A DNA stretch of 64,000 bases, taken from Patella vulgata. Lineage: Eukaryota; Mollusca; Gastropoda; Patellidae. The notes under the pieces are model-generated. The model did not search any database. It was given only the letters and a program-made list of their open reading frames with translations, and was not told the DNA's origin. Made by a program: the position numbers and the translations under genes. The stretch lies in NCBI RefSeq assembly GCF_932274485.2, contig NC_065883.2, forward strand, positions 67,809,210 through 67,873,209. Reading direction: 5' to 3'. Below, one piece after another: positions 24,888-38,200 of this stretch; position 1 is the stretch's first letter; each line of letters starts with the position of its first letter.

Positions 24888-26562
24888 TTCAATAATATTA
24901 TCAACATATTCACATCATACGAAAAAACTATAAAACTTAATTTCAGGTAAAAAAAAACCCAACACAAAACACAATTTATATGGAAACCAATCAGTGGTTT
25001 GTACATATATAGCACAACATTTCAACAAGTGTTCTCTTAATCTTATGCTGGGAACTCACTATCATGATTCACGCCACCATTGAAATCGTGGTTTTAATCG
25101 TGGAGTAATGGTGGTGATCCTTTCAGGTCTTATTATATATTGAGGTCAGTCGTAGCAATTGTGTTGAACATATCGAAACGTATCTGCACATATCAGATCA
25201 TGGACTCAATAGGGACAATTCTTTCGTAACATATTGCATTATGTGTTTTTTTCTATTGCGCTCAATCACTAATGACCAATCAAGGATTAATTTTGGGTAT
25301 ATTTGGCTAAATTGGTGTCTGGGGATATTCAGACAAAATTTCTGGAACCCAAACCAACTCGCCTCCCACCCTCCCTCAAAATAGTTGTGTAGTATGTAGT
25401 AATATGTCAACTTGTGTATGTTTACAAGTCACATTAACTTATCAATTCTAATTCTTCTTATATAAGAACTAATCATATTATACAATTATACAGGTCACAA
25501 CTATCAACCAAATAGGTCATGGAGTCAATAGGTCATTTTATAACATTACATAGCCTTGATTCGAGTCCACATGTATCATGCCATTTTCTTTTTAACTAAA
25601 ACCCGGAATCTATTAAAATTGCCTGTATGAAATGTGCACACAAAATGTTCTGGTTCTTGGTTACTGCTACATCCTTGAAAAAAAGCCACATGACCCATTT
25701 TTTTGGGCCAATACCGTTTGGGCAAAAGAATAAGACTGATAAAAAGTCCTTAAAAACAAATTCAAGCTGACATTTGCAAAAATATCTTTTGCACACATAC
25801 TATTTTCACAGGAATAAAATTTGTACACATCGACTATTAAAATTTAGAGGAGCAGAATGTTAAGAATCCCACAATGTTACTTTAAAATGACTGGCGGATG
25901 ACCCTGCACTGCACAGGTTGAAAGTAATATTACTCCAAAACCAAAAGCGGTAGTCCAACGTCACTTAGTCCATATTACTCCCCGGTCTGAACTACCCCTA
26001 TTCACCAAATTTCATCCTCGGGGCAGCCCTAGTGTAGCCACCAACACTGAACAAAAAGACAGACAAACGACAGTCACATATATTAGTATAGATAGCTATA
26101 TCTAACGGAGGAAATGAAATAAACTCCAAAATATATCTACGAGACAAAAACACTTTTGAGCATAAAAACATTTGATTAAAGTTCGGTTTCATCGATATGA
26201 AACAAATGACAAAATATATAAATACGAAAGATCTCAATACAAAAACAAGTAAATTTATCTATAAAGATTCTAAAATTAAATTCTCTGAGCCATCACATAT
26301 TGGACTAACGCAGAAAAAAAAAAAACAACAAGAAAAATCACAACCAAATGCTATTTAAAATAAAAATAAAATTTTTCTTGGTAAATAATATGTTCCTATA
26401 TTTTCTTATAATAAAAAAATAAAATAAAATAGTTATTATTATCAGTTTAAACTTTGTATACCAGTAGCGGTTATCTGTGGAAAATAGTGCTGAATTGCAC
26501 CCCCTGTAACACCCATTTTCTTTTTAATAACTTTAGCATAAAATCAGCTCAAAAATGCAAAG
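24888..26562. other. Gene-free stretch
   Basis: Only repeat family F (25910) is recognised. No coding exon seen. Confidence 0.65.
25910..26095. repeat. Repeat family F, second copy
   Basis: TTACTCCCCGGTCTGAACTA, CATCCTCGGGGCAGCCCTAG, ACAGACAAACGACAGTCACA, ending TATTAGTATAGATAG. Ending in a short tandem run is typical of LINE 3' ends. Confidence 0.72.
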
Positions 26563-26600
26563 AGATAGAGAGAGAAATGGGGTTTTAACGTCGCTGAAAA
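26563..26600 (-). repeat. SINE B tail fragment
   Basis: AGAGAGAAATGGGGTTTTAA followed by CGTCG, then unrelated sequence. Confidence 0.55.
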
Positions 26601-26817
26601 ATGCAATCTCTCTCAATAGATACGCTACTGTATATAATACGTATATTCCTTTTTCTAACTTAATGAATATAAATTGACCAATCATAAGTCATGGTTGCTG
26701 TATGCTTTGAGCATTAATTTGCAGATCATAAAATTTAAATTTTCACTCATAACACTATTGTTACTATCCTCTCTCTCAGATCAATATTGAGCTAAACTAT
26801 ATTTATAAACTAATTAT

Positions 26818-26935
26818 TCCATATTCACAAATATTTCTTCAAAATTCACAAATATTTTCTTCCATATTAAACAAATATTTTCTTCCATATTTATAAATAT
26901 TTTCTTCCATATTCACAATTATTGTCTTTGAATGA
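26818..26935. repeat. 27-bp minisatellite
   Basis: Four copies of a unit TTCCATATTCACAAATATTT. Confidence 0.82.
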
Positions 26936-27107
26936 TATAACATATACAATATAAATACAATCTAGGAATAATTATAGAGTGGGTATTATGATTTTTATTT
27001 ATCCATACAGATAAATAAATAATATGTAAATAAAATAAACCATCAAATTATTATAATCCATTATCCAATAATATTTATAAATAAAGTTTTATAGTCTGTC
27101 ATCAAAT

Positions 27108-27477
27108 CAATCTGATTAATATACAGATGTATATTTCGTTTCGTTTTTTTATACTTTCGATGGCCCACACTACATGAAGATCTGACCGGTTGTAGTAAAA
27201 GGTCGCGCCAGAGGTTGTACGAACTGCTTTTGACCCTATGACGTCAGACATTGATTAATCAATCAGCAGTGACGTTTCTAGTGGCTTACTCACAGTTCCG
27301 TGCATCGAAGCCAAGAAGTCACCATAAAAGATGGTTTCATAGGCTAATCCTTCACGCCTTCCAGAACGCAGGTTATATAACAACTCCTCTAGATCCTAGT
27401 GTAGTACAGACAAATAAAACAAAATTTTTAACCATAAAAAAACAAAACGAAATAGGATCTGTGTTTTAATAAGATTG
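27108..27477. mobile_element. MITE family C, complete copy with 9-bp repeat
   Basis: Complete ends as in copy 1. The 9-mer TCATCAAAT lies directly before the left end (27099-27107) and again at 27481-27489, three bases past the right end. This fits a 9-bp target duplication with small later change. Confidence 0.87.
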
Positions 27478-28339
27478 CATTCATCAAATAATATTTAAAC
27501 ATAAATTACTAGAGTCCACTATGAAATAAAAGTTTATACATAAAGTACTATAGTCCAACACAAGGTACAGTAATTGTGTATACATAAAATTGTACCATGT
27601 GTTAATATGTTCAGTTACTAAATGCCAATCAATGAAGTTATACTATAGTCCACTATACAATAAACATTTATAAATAAACTATAAACAGCTAAATTACATA
27701 AAAAATTCTACTGTCCACATCTAACACATGGATTGAAAATTTCATTTTTTCTTGTATACACTACTATCTTCAACTTATCCATAGAGAAAGGCGAGCAAAA
27801 TCAGAAAATAATACTGGTATACAATGTGTACATGGTTTTTCATTCCATCCGAAGGACTAGACATGCTTTCCTTGTGACCATTTTTTTCTAAATGCTCAAG
27901 TTTCTTCTAGACTACAACGAACACCTGGTACTCTGGGTGGGAAGTGAATATAGAGATAAGTTAAGGCTGTCAATATTCGAAGTTTCAAATTGAAAAATTC
28001 TGATTTGTAATCCACATGGTGAAGACAGTAGTGATGGTATATACATGTATAAAAATCTCAATATTCATGTTAAAAGCCACTGGTTTCGTATGGCAAGCTA
28101 GTCCGAGATATAAATACGCTTTCAACTGAGTATTTTCCATCTTCTATCAGCTATTTATAATGTGTTACTTGATTTATTCACATAAATTGATAATAATTTA
28201 ACATTCTATCTACGTTTAGCACTAAAAATATTCCATTACTTCATTCTAACTCAGAACTCTACACTCGCATAGTTAAACATTCAACACTCACATACATACA
28301 AGAGTATGATATTCAAACCATCCCCAGTTTAACATCCAA

Positions 28340-28860
28340 ATTCATCAATGTATGAGACTCAAATTGAATCATTTAAAGTATGAGACTCAAATTCATCAGT
28401 CGAAGTACAAGACTCAAATTCTTCAATCAAAGTGCAAGACAAAAATTCATCAGTCAAAGTACAAAACTCAAATTCGTCAGTCAAAATACAAGACTCAAAT
28501 TCATCAGTTAAAGTACGAAAAACTCAGATCACCTCCAGTATAACACTCAAAACTATCAGTCAAAGTACAAGACTCAAATTCATCACTCGGAGTAAAAGAC
28601 TCACAACCATCATCCAAGCTTAACACTCAAAACTATCAGTCAAAGCACAAGACTCAAATTCATCATTCAATGTATGAAACTCAAACCACCCCCAGTTTAA
28701 CACTCAAATTCATCAGTTAAATATGAGACCTCAAATTCATCATAGTGTGAGACTCAAATTCATCATAGTATGATACTCAAATTCATCATAATATGAGACT
28801 CTAATTCACCATAGTAATTTTACTCAAATTCATCATAGTATGAGACTCAAATTGAGTCAA
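28340..28860. repeat. Minisatellite, unit GACTCAAATTCATCAGTCAA
   Basis: About 18 imperfect copies of a 26-27 bp unit with drift along the array. The open reading frames through it are a by-product of the repeat. Confidence 0.88.
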
Positions 28861-29269
28861 AGTACAACCATCGGATCACTAAAATATTACACTAAGTTTA
28901 AGTTTATTTCAGCACAGATAATCATACTTTATGAAATAAATCCATGCTGACAGGGCGCCATGGTAACACAACAGATTTACACCAATATATCAGACATATG
29001 TCAACAAATGTCTTCAGAGAAAAAATAAAAGTATCTCTGAAAAATAAGTTTCTTCTGTAATCAAAATACTGTTTCAATCAAGTTTGAAACGTTTAGGATT
29101 ATATATAATTAATACATGTATAAATAAAAGTTAAAAACATATAATATATATATACATGTATAAAGGCAGTGAATACAAAACGTCACACACCAAATTTCAC
29201 TTACACGTAAACGGGCACAAAAACTAACAGCAAACATTTTTTAACATGCACAAAACATTTACTAATCAA

Positions 29270-29390
29270 ACAATAAACATTTTTTAACAAGCACAAACAT
29301 TTTGAAAGCCAAGTTTTAGACTAATAATAATTGGATATATTTGTATTGAAAGCCAAGTTTTAGACTAATAACTGGATATATTGGTTACAA
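29270..29390. repeat. Short tandem duplication
   Basis: TTGAAAGCCAAGTTTTAGAC with ACTAATAA appears twice about 45 bp apart, and AACATTTTTTAACA twice before it. Confidence 0.75.
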
Positions 29391-29426
29391 TTTATAATTC
29401 ATCAGTGACGCGCAGAGATTTGGTGA

Positions 29427-29574
29427 CACTGTAACCCGGGTATCATTTAATCTTGTGTATCTAGCACTAATATCTTTCATGTTCATTTATTATCAAATCT
29501 TTGTTTAATTTTTCGTACAAATCTTTTAAAATAACCCTATATACACAAGATTAAATGATATCCGGGTTACAGTG
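29427..29574. mobile_element. Short MITE, 148 bp, long inverted ends
   Basis: CACTGTAACCCGGGTATCAT then TTAATCTTGTGTAT is mirrored at the right end. The arms of about 36 bp are nearly perfect, so the copy is young or still able to fold as a hairpin. Confidence 0.82.
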
Positions 29575-29869
29575 TACTGTTCTGGTCCAACTCCTTGATT
29601 GCATTGCCCGTGACAGAAATCCTTATTTCTTCCTATAATTCATTTATTTCAGTATATCAATCATTTTAGTATAGTATTCATGTCAGTCCCATGAAGTCAT
29701 AGGCTCATGACGTCACTAGGGGAATGATGTAATAAAATATATATTTTTTGTTAGTGTTGAATTAAACGGTCATGTTTTAACAATAATTCTTGAATATTTT
29801 CACGAAGTCTCTATTATTTAAGTACAAAGCCTAGAACTTAGAAATGTGAGAAGGGAAGACATTTTAAAT

Positions 29870-30000
29870 ATCTAAGAACTGGCGAAATTTGCTTTTTATT
29901 CAAATTAAGTAGGGCACTCAGTTTGGTGAAATTAGCTTTTTGTTCAATTTAAGTAAGGCAGTTTGATGAAATTAGCTTTTTGTTCAAATAAGTAGGGCAG
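29870..30000. repeat. About 50-bp tandem repeat, three copies
   Basis: GAAATTAGCTTTTTGTTCAA then AAGTAGGGCAG. Confidence 0.8.
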
Positions 30001-32071
30001 CTGGTACAACAATGTTAACAACTGTAATTTCACTGTTTAGTTGGATGTCCCCCTGAAATGGATGCTCGGAGTTGTCTGTCATCCCACTCTCTGCACGCCA
30101 CTGTAATTTATAATTATATATTTATAAAATGTACAGAATATAAAAGGAATGGATTTGTAGAAATCAATATAAATCTTCTGATTGAATATAATACTGTTAG
30201 AATATCACAGGAGATTCAAAATGCTTTATATAATAATTGAATTATTCCCCTTTGATGTTCTGTTACCATGGGTACATGTGTATAATTGGCTGGTTTGTTT
30301 TAATGTTATATTTTGTCTGCGATATCATTTCAGTGGAAGCAGACGTTAAACAAACTTACACTACCACACACATTTTTCAAATTGGCTTCACTTCAGATTC
30401 CAATAGATTTTCAAAAGAGATATTTTTCCAACAATTATTTGATATAGGTGTGTCATTAAACCTTTCAATCACTCACCAAATCAAAACAAACCGACAATAT
30501 TTATTCAATGGCTAGAGACTAGACAGCCATTTCTTTTAAGTATTATAATTAACGTTAATAAAATACATTATGCCATAAAAATGTCATTATTTGTAAAATT
30601 TAAATTTAAATGTATGTAAAATGTTTTGGTCATTAAAAGACTAGATTCAGTAAAGTACAACCGAATCATACAGGCCGACCATTTTCTGTACATAATCTGT
30701 GGATTCAGTCATTATTTTTTAAGGCGAACGATCGCTCTTGAGCACTTGCCGCTCACCTGAACATTGACTGAGAGGAGGTTTTTCTCCCTCTCCTTAAAAT
30801 TGAAAATCGCTCTCCTTTACAAAGTTATGGGGGGGTTTATTATCATTTATGACACCAGGAATGACCGCCCTAATATGCAGTTATTGATCTTCAGAATAAT
30901 TTCCCATACATACATCTAATCTCTCTCCTTAATATCAGATCACTCTCCTTAATTTCTTATCGAAACGGGGAGAGCTTTTTTAGGGGAGCGATTTTTTCAA
31001 TTTGTTGATTAAGGGGAGCTTTTTTCGGCTCTCCTCTAAAATACAAACAATGACCGTGGATTATCAGTGTATCATGATTCTTGACAATGATTGACAGACG
31101 ATGCACCGAGGATCAGCCTACAATACGCAGGATAGGTGGCCTGTAGAATGCCGCTGTACCATTTGGATAGTATTCAAAACTTGAGCATGAATTTCATGTA
31201 AAACTTAACAATGATTTTATGACTGATGTGAAATGTAAGTAGTTTTGGTGCCTTGTGGATTAAAAAAAAAATTTTATAAAATAATTTGATAGCATGCCCA
31301 TATATCTATATTTTGATATTTATACAGTAATCTCACAGGAGCGGTGAATAGTATAAGTAAATAAATTCCCAGATATCAACCCAGTCTGATGGATTTTGCT
31401 CTATGACAGTTCATGTCGCCAACAGTTTTGGTTCATTCTGTAACTGAGGTTCGTTGTAACAGATTGAGCCAGTAGTGCAGAATTAAATTAATATCCAAGT
31501 CGTACTCAAACTTTTCAACACCCGTGCATTATTACCATATCCTTTTTTTACATAAAAATTTTGATACTTACATTAATTACAATTTATGTTCAATTTTGAG
31601 TGCAATGCATGTACATTACATCAAATTTGTTATATGAGTGCTCACACAAACATTTGAATATTCCAATTTGAATATTTATTCAAGGCTATTCGAATACATT
31701 TTTAGTATTTGTTACTCAATGTCAATTCGAATATATATTCAAGTCTTTTTGAATATATTTTTTAGTATTATTTTTGTCTCCAACTAAGGTTTAAAACAGA
31801 TACAAGAAAATATATGGATTTGAAAGAACTGCAGTTTTCAAAAATCTCAATCAAAAATGGTTCATAAACTGATTATTTCGATTTAATTTAATATTTCAAT
31901 AGCATACGAATAATGATTAAGAATACTGGATTCAGTATTCAATGTGACCAATAAGATATTTTATAGATAATTCGAATAATGACTAAGAATACTGGAATAA
32001 GCATTTGATATGACCACCAAGGTATTTTATAAAAGTTTGAACATTAATTATAAAAACATCAAAGGCTGTGA
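30001..32071. other. Region between the repeat cluster and the SLC46-like gene end
   Basis: Includes the likely SLC46 3' UTR (down to about 31675). 30710-31055 is rich in CTCTCCTTAA and its complement and may be a TIR element. A two-copy tandem repeat lies at 31885-32030 (AAGAATACTGGA twice). No gene is supported. Confidence 0.6.
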
Positions 32072-32255
32072 TTAGGCTGTGCTGGTATTATTGGCACTTA
32101 GTTGAATGAATGATATTGGTTCGTTTGCAAGACTAGAAATTTCTGACGGTTCTCGTGTTTCAAGGCGTTGTTCACCTCCTATGTTGCTTTCAGCCTGCGA
32201 TTCTTCCATTGGTTCATAATCTTCGGGTTTCTTGTATGCCAGGAACTTCAATCCC
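32072..32255 (-). CDS. SLC46-like exon 4 (cytosolic tail and stop)
   Basis: Acceptor TTTTATTAG ends at 32256. The exon encodes GLKFLAYKKPEDYEPMEESQ and a polar, acidic tail to a stop at 32072-32074. A possible poly(A) signal AATAAA on the minus strand lies at 31680-31675, about 400 nt downstream. Confidence 0.9.
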
Positions 32256-35200
32256 CTAATAAAATAAAAGATATCCATCTATAACCTATATAAGGTTAAT
32301 CAAGAACTGAAATTAAATCAGGTATAACGTCCTACTGATCTGCTCCTATACTGGGCTAATGAAGATGGGCATACACCATACAGTGTGCTATGAGGGAAAT
32401 TTTGCCTGGACAGCGGCGCTACAGCCTACTCTTTTATCGACTTCCAACTCCCAGAGGATCTTTTACATGCATGCCATAATCTCATCCAAATGACTAGATA
32501 ACTGTCCTCGTCAGGTCCTCTGTCCTGCATCACTGACAAGGGAGAACAGCGCCGGAAAATCTGGATGAACTTTCTCGGCCAATCAAGAAAGGCTAGAGAA
32601 ATGAACTGGGGATTTAACGCATATTATTGCTGTGCCAACCTGGCTAATAATAAAGGAGGGCACATGCCATGCAATGTGCTGTCAGGGAAGTTTGCCTAGT
32701 TCAGCCCATTTCTACCCACTCTTCATCAAAGGGGTCTTTGACGTACACGCCAAAAAATACACTAGAAGTGTTTTTGCCCTATCCGAATGACAGCTAACAT
32801 ACTTTCCTTGTTGGCTCCACCCTTGACATGTGAGAACTGGGCTTGATGAATCTTGAAAGTTCCTCTCGACACATACCTGAATACTAGCCCAAGAGGGAAG
32901 TGTCCTATCACTTGACTATTAAGATCCCATTTGTACAATGACTGTTGTTCCAATACCCTCCCGATATCTATATATATCTACATCACATTCATACTTATGC
33001 TGACCTTAAAAATAACTTTGTTTCACCATACCCAAGCCACAATCAAGGATACTGGTCGGTAAGTATTTTTTTTTAAAGTCAAACTTGAAGAGCTACATGT
33101 AATTAAACAGTTTGATCCTTTTCCGGTGAAAACATTTGTCTTCTTTGTGGGCATACAAATCAATAGCAATGACATCAGGATTTTTAGTGAGGTACGACTC
33201 GCACATGATGCCACGAACTTGAAGCGCGGATTTCCCTTAACGATCGGGTGGGTTTTGCATTCATGGGAATGGCCACACTTTTGTCTGCAACCATATGATG
33301 CTTTTGTCTTGATTAACCAGGGGTGGTTTTAGTCTTACAATGTAAAGGACAGAGGTAAAACTAGTAATACAATAGATACTGTTCTCCATTGCCCTCCCTA
33401 TATCTATTAAGTTTATACTTACCATGTACATGACAGAGGTAAAACTAATATAATAGATACTGTTCCATTACCCTCCCTATATCTATTAAGTTTATACTTA
33501 CCATGTACATGACAGAGGTAAAACTAATATAATAGATACTGTTCCATTACCCTCCCTATATCTATTAAGTTTATACTTACCATGTACATGACAGAGGTAA
33601 AACTAATATAATAGATACTGTTCCATTACCCTCCCTATATCTATTAAGTTTATACTGACAATGTAAACGATACATGTAAGACTAGTAATATAATAGATAC
33701 TGTTCCATTACCCTCCCTATATCTATAAGATTTATACTTACAATGTAAACGATACTGGTAAGACTAGATCTATAAAGTTTATACTTACAATGTAAACGAT
33801 ACTGGTAAAACTAGTAGTATAATAGAAACTATTAACACCGTCGCTCTATAATAATGTAGTGTGCCAGCGTATATCGCTGTAAACATCAATGGTCCGAGAA
33901 AAAATATCAAACTCTCACCACAGTGCATCAGGGCAAATAAACTACCTGAAAAATACATAAGAAAATAGTTTGACCGACAGTGAAATGCCATTATTGTCTT
34001 TATTGTAGATATGGCTCAATATTACCACACCAGGATTCATAACACAGAGAAAATTCCAGCCTGTTATTTCATTGAGAAATGAAAGGAAATGAAATGGGTT
34101 TAACGTCCTACTGTTCTGCTCCGAACTGGGCTAATGAAGACGGGCATAGGCTATGCAGTGTGCTATGTGGGAAATTTTGCCAGGACAGCAGCACTACGGC
34201 CTACTTTTACATCAAATTCCAACTGTCAAGGGATCTTTTATGTGCACGCCAATATGTACATGTACACGGGACCTCGTTTTTTTCGTCACTCAGCCACCGT
34301 GACCTCTATTCCCTTGAAAGTGCCAGTGGTGCAGGATGGAGGGTTCAACAAGGATCAGTGTCTAGCACGGTACCACAAAAAACTAAAGTCCTGTGTAAAG
34401 AACCCTCGGCAGTTAGAATTTGACTAAGAGAGAGTGAGAAATGGGATCGATGGATTGGACTGGATGGTAAAATGATTGAACATCAGGCATTTATGCTATT
34501 TGGAGGAGGTGAGAGTTGAATAGAGAGCTCTAGAGCTCTAGAGAGAAATGTGGTTTAACGTCCACTCACACAAACCAGGTCATTTCAGGACTAACATACA
34601 GTTAAATTTTATTTCAGGCGACCCTACTCCTTATCACAACCATGCCACTTGACTCAATGAGAGACCTTGTGTTTTCATACGCATGCGTTAAACCACCAGA
34701 CCATCCACTGAGATGTAAATAAGGTTAGGGCACGTGATTGCTGGCAAGATTGTACATGTGGGTTAGGATTAGGGTAACTACTAAGCATTATGGCTAGGTC
34801 CAGGGTTAGTGTTAGGGTTGGGATCAGAGCAAGCACGTTTACATCTCGTGACCTTTGATGACCAAACTTGAAGTTGGCCTTATCAAATAGATCTAACGGT
34901 AGAAACACGACTGTATGGACAAAATTTCCAACATTTCCTATCTGATTGTTAAAGCCCATTTTATTTCATTTCTACATCAATTGTAATATTATAGTATAGA
35001 ATCTATACTGTAGACTTTATACACTGATAAAACAAAATAAATATTAAAACTATTAATGATCAAAATAGTAGTGCAAACAGACATTTTTCTCCACTTGGGA
35101 AGAAAGAAATAAAAATCAATAGTTTAATCAGCCATTACTGATCTGATTACTGGCATTGACATGATCCACCTGGCTTATATAATCAATATACATGAGTTAT

Positions 35201-38200
35201 TTATATAATAGATCACAGTAATATCTATACATTGTATATAACAAAACATGCAATATACGTATAACCACCAGTAATATACTACACACAACATTTCAAAACC
35301 AAGAATATTAATAAATATCATTATTATTAAAGGAGTTAAATCTCTGAATAAGGTCATAAGGTATTTTATGTTATATCAGCATTAAGTGTATTCATTGTAT
35401 ATTAATCAAACATGGAATAGACATGTATAAAGACCGGTAATATACATGTACAGTATGACAAAACACAGCATTTCAAAACCAAGAATATTATTAATATTAT
35501 AGGAGTTCAATCTTTAAATGTGGTCAAAACAAAGTATTAAAATGAAATGGAATGCCAGCACCAAATGGAAATGAAATAGGGTTTAACATCTTACAGTTCT
35601 GCTGCGAACTGGGCTAATGAAGACGGGCATACGCCATACAGTGCGCTATGAGGTAAATTTTGCCCGGACAGCGGCACTACGGCCTGCTCTTATATTGAAT
35701 TCCAAATGTCAAGGGATCTTTTACGTGCACGCCAATGTGTACACTGGCCTCAGTTTTTTGTCCCATCCAAACGACTAGACAGATGTGTTTGTCAGGCCCT
35801 TTGTGGGCTTTACTGTGCCAAATATATGACAACAATTGAATAAAGTAGTGAATTCATTTTATATGCTGTGTTGTGAATAGGACAAGATCTTCAGTTTCGA
35901 TTTTTTTTTTTTGAAAGATTAAGTGATAGTCAGCTTGTTTACTGATTTTAGTTTTATTTTTGGCTGAATGTGTCATTTCAATTCTGACTTTATCTATATG
36001 TATAGACCTGGCCTTTATCTATAGAACTGGGTGACTAAATGCAGGGATGTCCCCAGGATTTTCTGAGTGGGGGAAAAAATAGCTTGCGAGCAGTGCAAGG
36101 AAAAAAAAAATTGGGGAGGGGAAGGGGCTGGGGGCCGTGGTCTTTTATGAAAATTAAACCCTTCTTGGTGTATTTTCAGAGCATCTGCCGCCTAATTTAT
36201 TTTTTTGTGGTAAGTGTAAATAAAATGGACTGTAGCATGAGTACATTAAAAATTGATCGTAAATCTGAAAGTATGACACCATTTACGACATCCAAACCTT
36301 TAACATTGGAGTGCCGTAAATTGGTCTAGGTGACCTTTTTACGGCAAGTACACAAATTTAAAGACTGTAGAATTGTAAAATAAATAGACCTACACAACTT
36401 CTAAATATAAATAAACAAAATACCAATACTTCTTTCTTTAAACTAATTTGGGATGATAGGGTCTACTACGGCACACAAAAATAAATTATGCCATGGCAGA
36501 CATGATTTACGTCGGCTTTTACCATGGCTTTGCCGTTTGCAGTGGTAAATTTCGAGCACTGAGTTTGTGTACAGAGAAGGACGAAGGGGTTTAAATACGA
36601 CTGGGCGGCTTTCTTCGATTTTTTCTATGTGATTGGCAGCAAAAAATAGTGCCAGGTGCAAGCGCCCGGCGCGGGCTCATCCCTGCAAATGGTCTAATGT
36701 GTGCATTTTAGATGATAAGGTATGTCATTGAGTCAACTGGTGTCTATGAATGTGACAAGGAGAAGGGTCACCTGTCCAACCTCATGGGTATTCTCTGGGT
36801 CCTCCAGGTTCCTCCCACTGCCAAAAAGAGTTTTTTTATAAAGAATATGGAAATAAAATCAAACAATATCTTAGTCCCGAAATGGTATAGGTTGGGTCAA
36901 GTGGAAGTGAAACCCCATTTCTCTCACTCTCTTTTATCAGATTATCATCTACAAATACAAAGTACATGATTTAATGGAATTGACAGAGTTCTAGTCATTT
37001 CTCCTCCTACAGTGAAAAGTAATTTCCCGATCAAAAAAAATCAGGATGATCATGCTTAAGAGATCAGTATACTTTACCTTGATCAGCGGGAGCTATATCA
37101 CGTGATACCAACGATCGTAACATTGGAAATGGTAGAAGTTCAAATGCCAACAGTAGAATAGCTGAAAAATCATAAATATAAAATCTCAGAAATATACAAA
37201 AACATCACAAAATAATATATATTTTATATAACCCCTTACAAACACTGTAGTGGTCATATTGTCATCACCAATGTCTGTCAATTTTCTCACCAGTCCAGTG
37301 CTGCTTGTGCACTGTAGAATTATCAATGTTATTTTTTGTCCAAGAACTGGACCCCAAGCGCTACTCATCTTTTTGGTCTCCGCAAACATCGTATTGACTA
37401 CGACACAAAGGGGCGACGGCAAGACGTACAACCTCAAGAGGATGTCACTTTCATGTCGTTAATTGATGGTCAAGTTTCGAATTTATGACATAAATTTTGA
37501 ATTCTTCCAGTTCTGTGAAAATATGAAAGAATTTCCTCAACCATTCCTTCTTGGGAGCATTCATTTTAATAATTTTGCATGTAACCTTATGACCATTGAC
37601 CTCAAGAAATGTAAATTGTCAAGGTTACTTTGTTATAGTGTATATGTGAATAGGTTAGCCCATTGTCAAGGTTGCTTTGTTGAAATGTATGTGAATACAT
37701 GTAGGTTAGCCTACATTGTACATCATGTGTATGTTGTTTGTAAAAGTGGAATTTATTTTAAAAAACATTTGACTTTAACATTAACGTTATCATGTTTATG
37801 TTTCTATTTGTATTTTGCATCTTACATGTACACGTAGGTACAGTATAAGGTATTTTTTATTATGCATATTTTATTTCCCCCCATAGTCTCCAACCTTGTA
37901 CTATTGTAGCGGTGGTCGCTGAGCGGATAACTGTCATGAAACTATATGCCAAGTTCCATCACTCTCCATTAGAACAAAAGTTATTATATTCTAACGCATC
38001 GACAAATCAAATTGTTTATCTCTGCTTAGCCATACCAGAAAACTCACCTAACAAATGTCTAAACCAAGTTTGAACAGTCTATCTGAATTAATAGCTGTAG
38101 CTGTTCTAAAAGGTTGGAAAGCCATGCAGACAAACCAAACTGAATAGTCCCGGAATACATGATGGTAGAAGAATAATAAAATCGGGAGGATTAACATCAT

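Noticed and set aside
28352-28623. Open frames through KTQIHQSKY-type repeats
   Set aside because: By-product of the 27-bp minisatellite.
36039-36329. Open frame at the left end of the hAT-like element as a transposase
   Set aside because: No hAT motif seen, and an A-rich run and a basic low-complexity stretch make up much of it.
37186-37437. Antisense open frame next to SLC46 exon 2
   Set aside because: Lies in the intron, beyond the exon 2 acceptor; the real exon (37078-37161) is complete and joins directly to exon 1.
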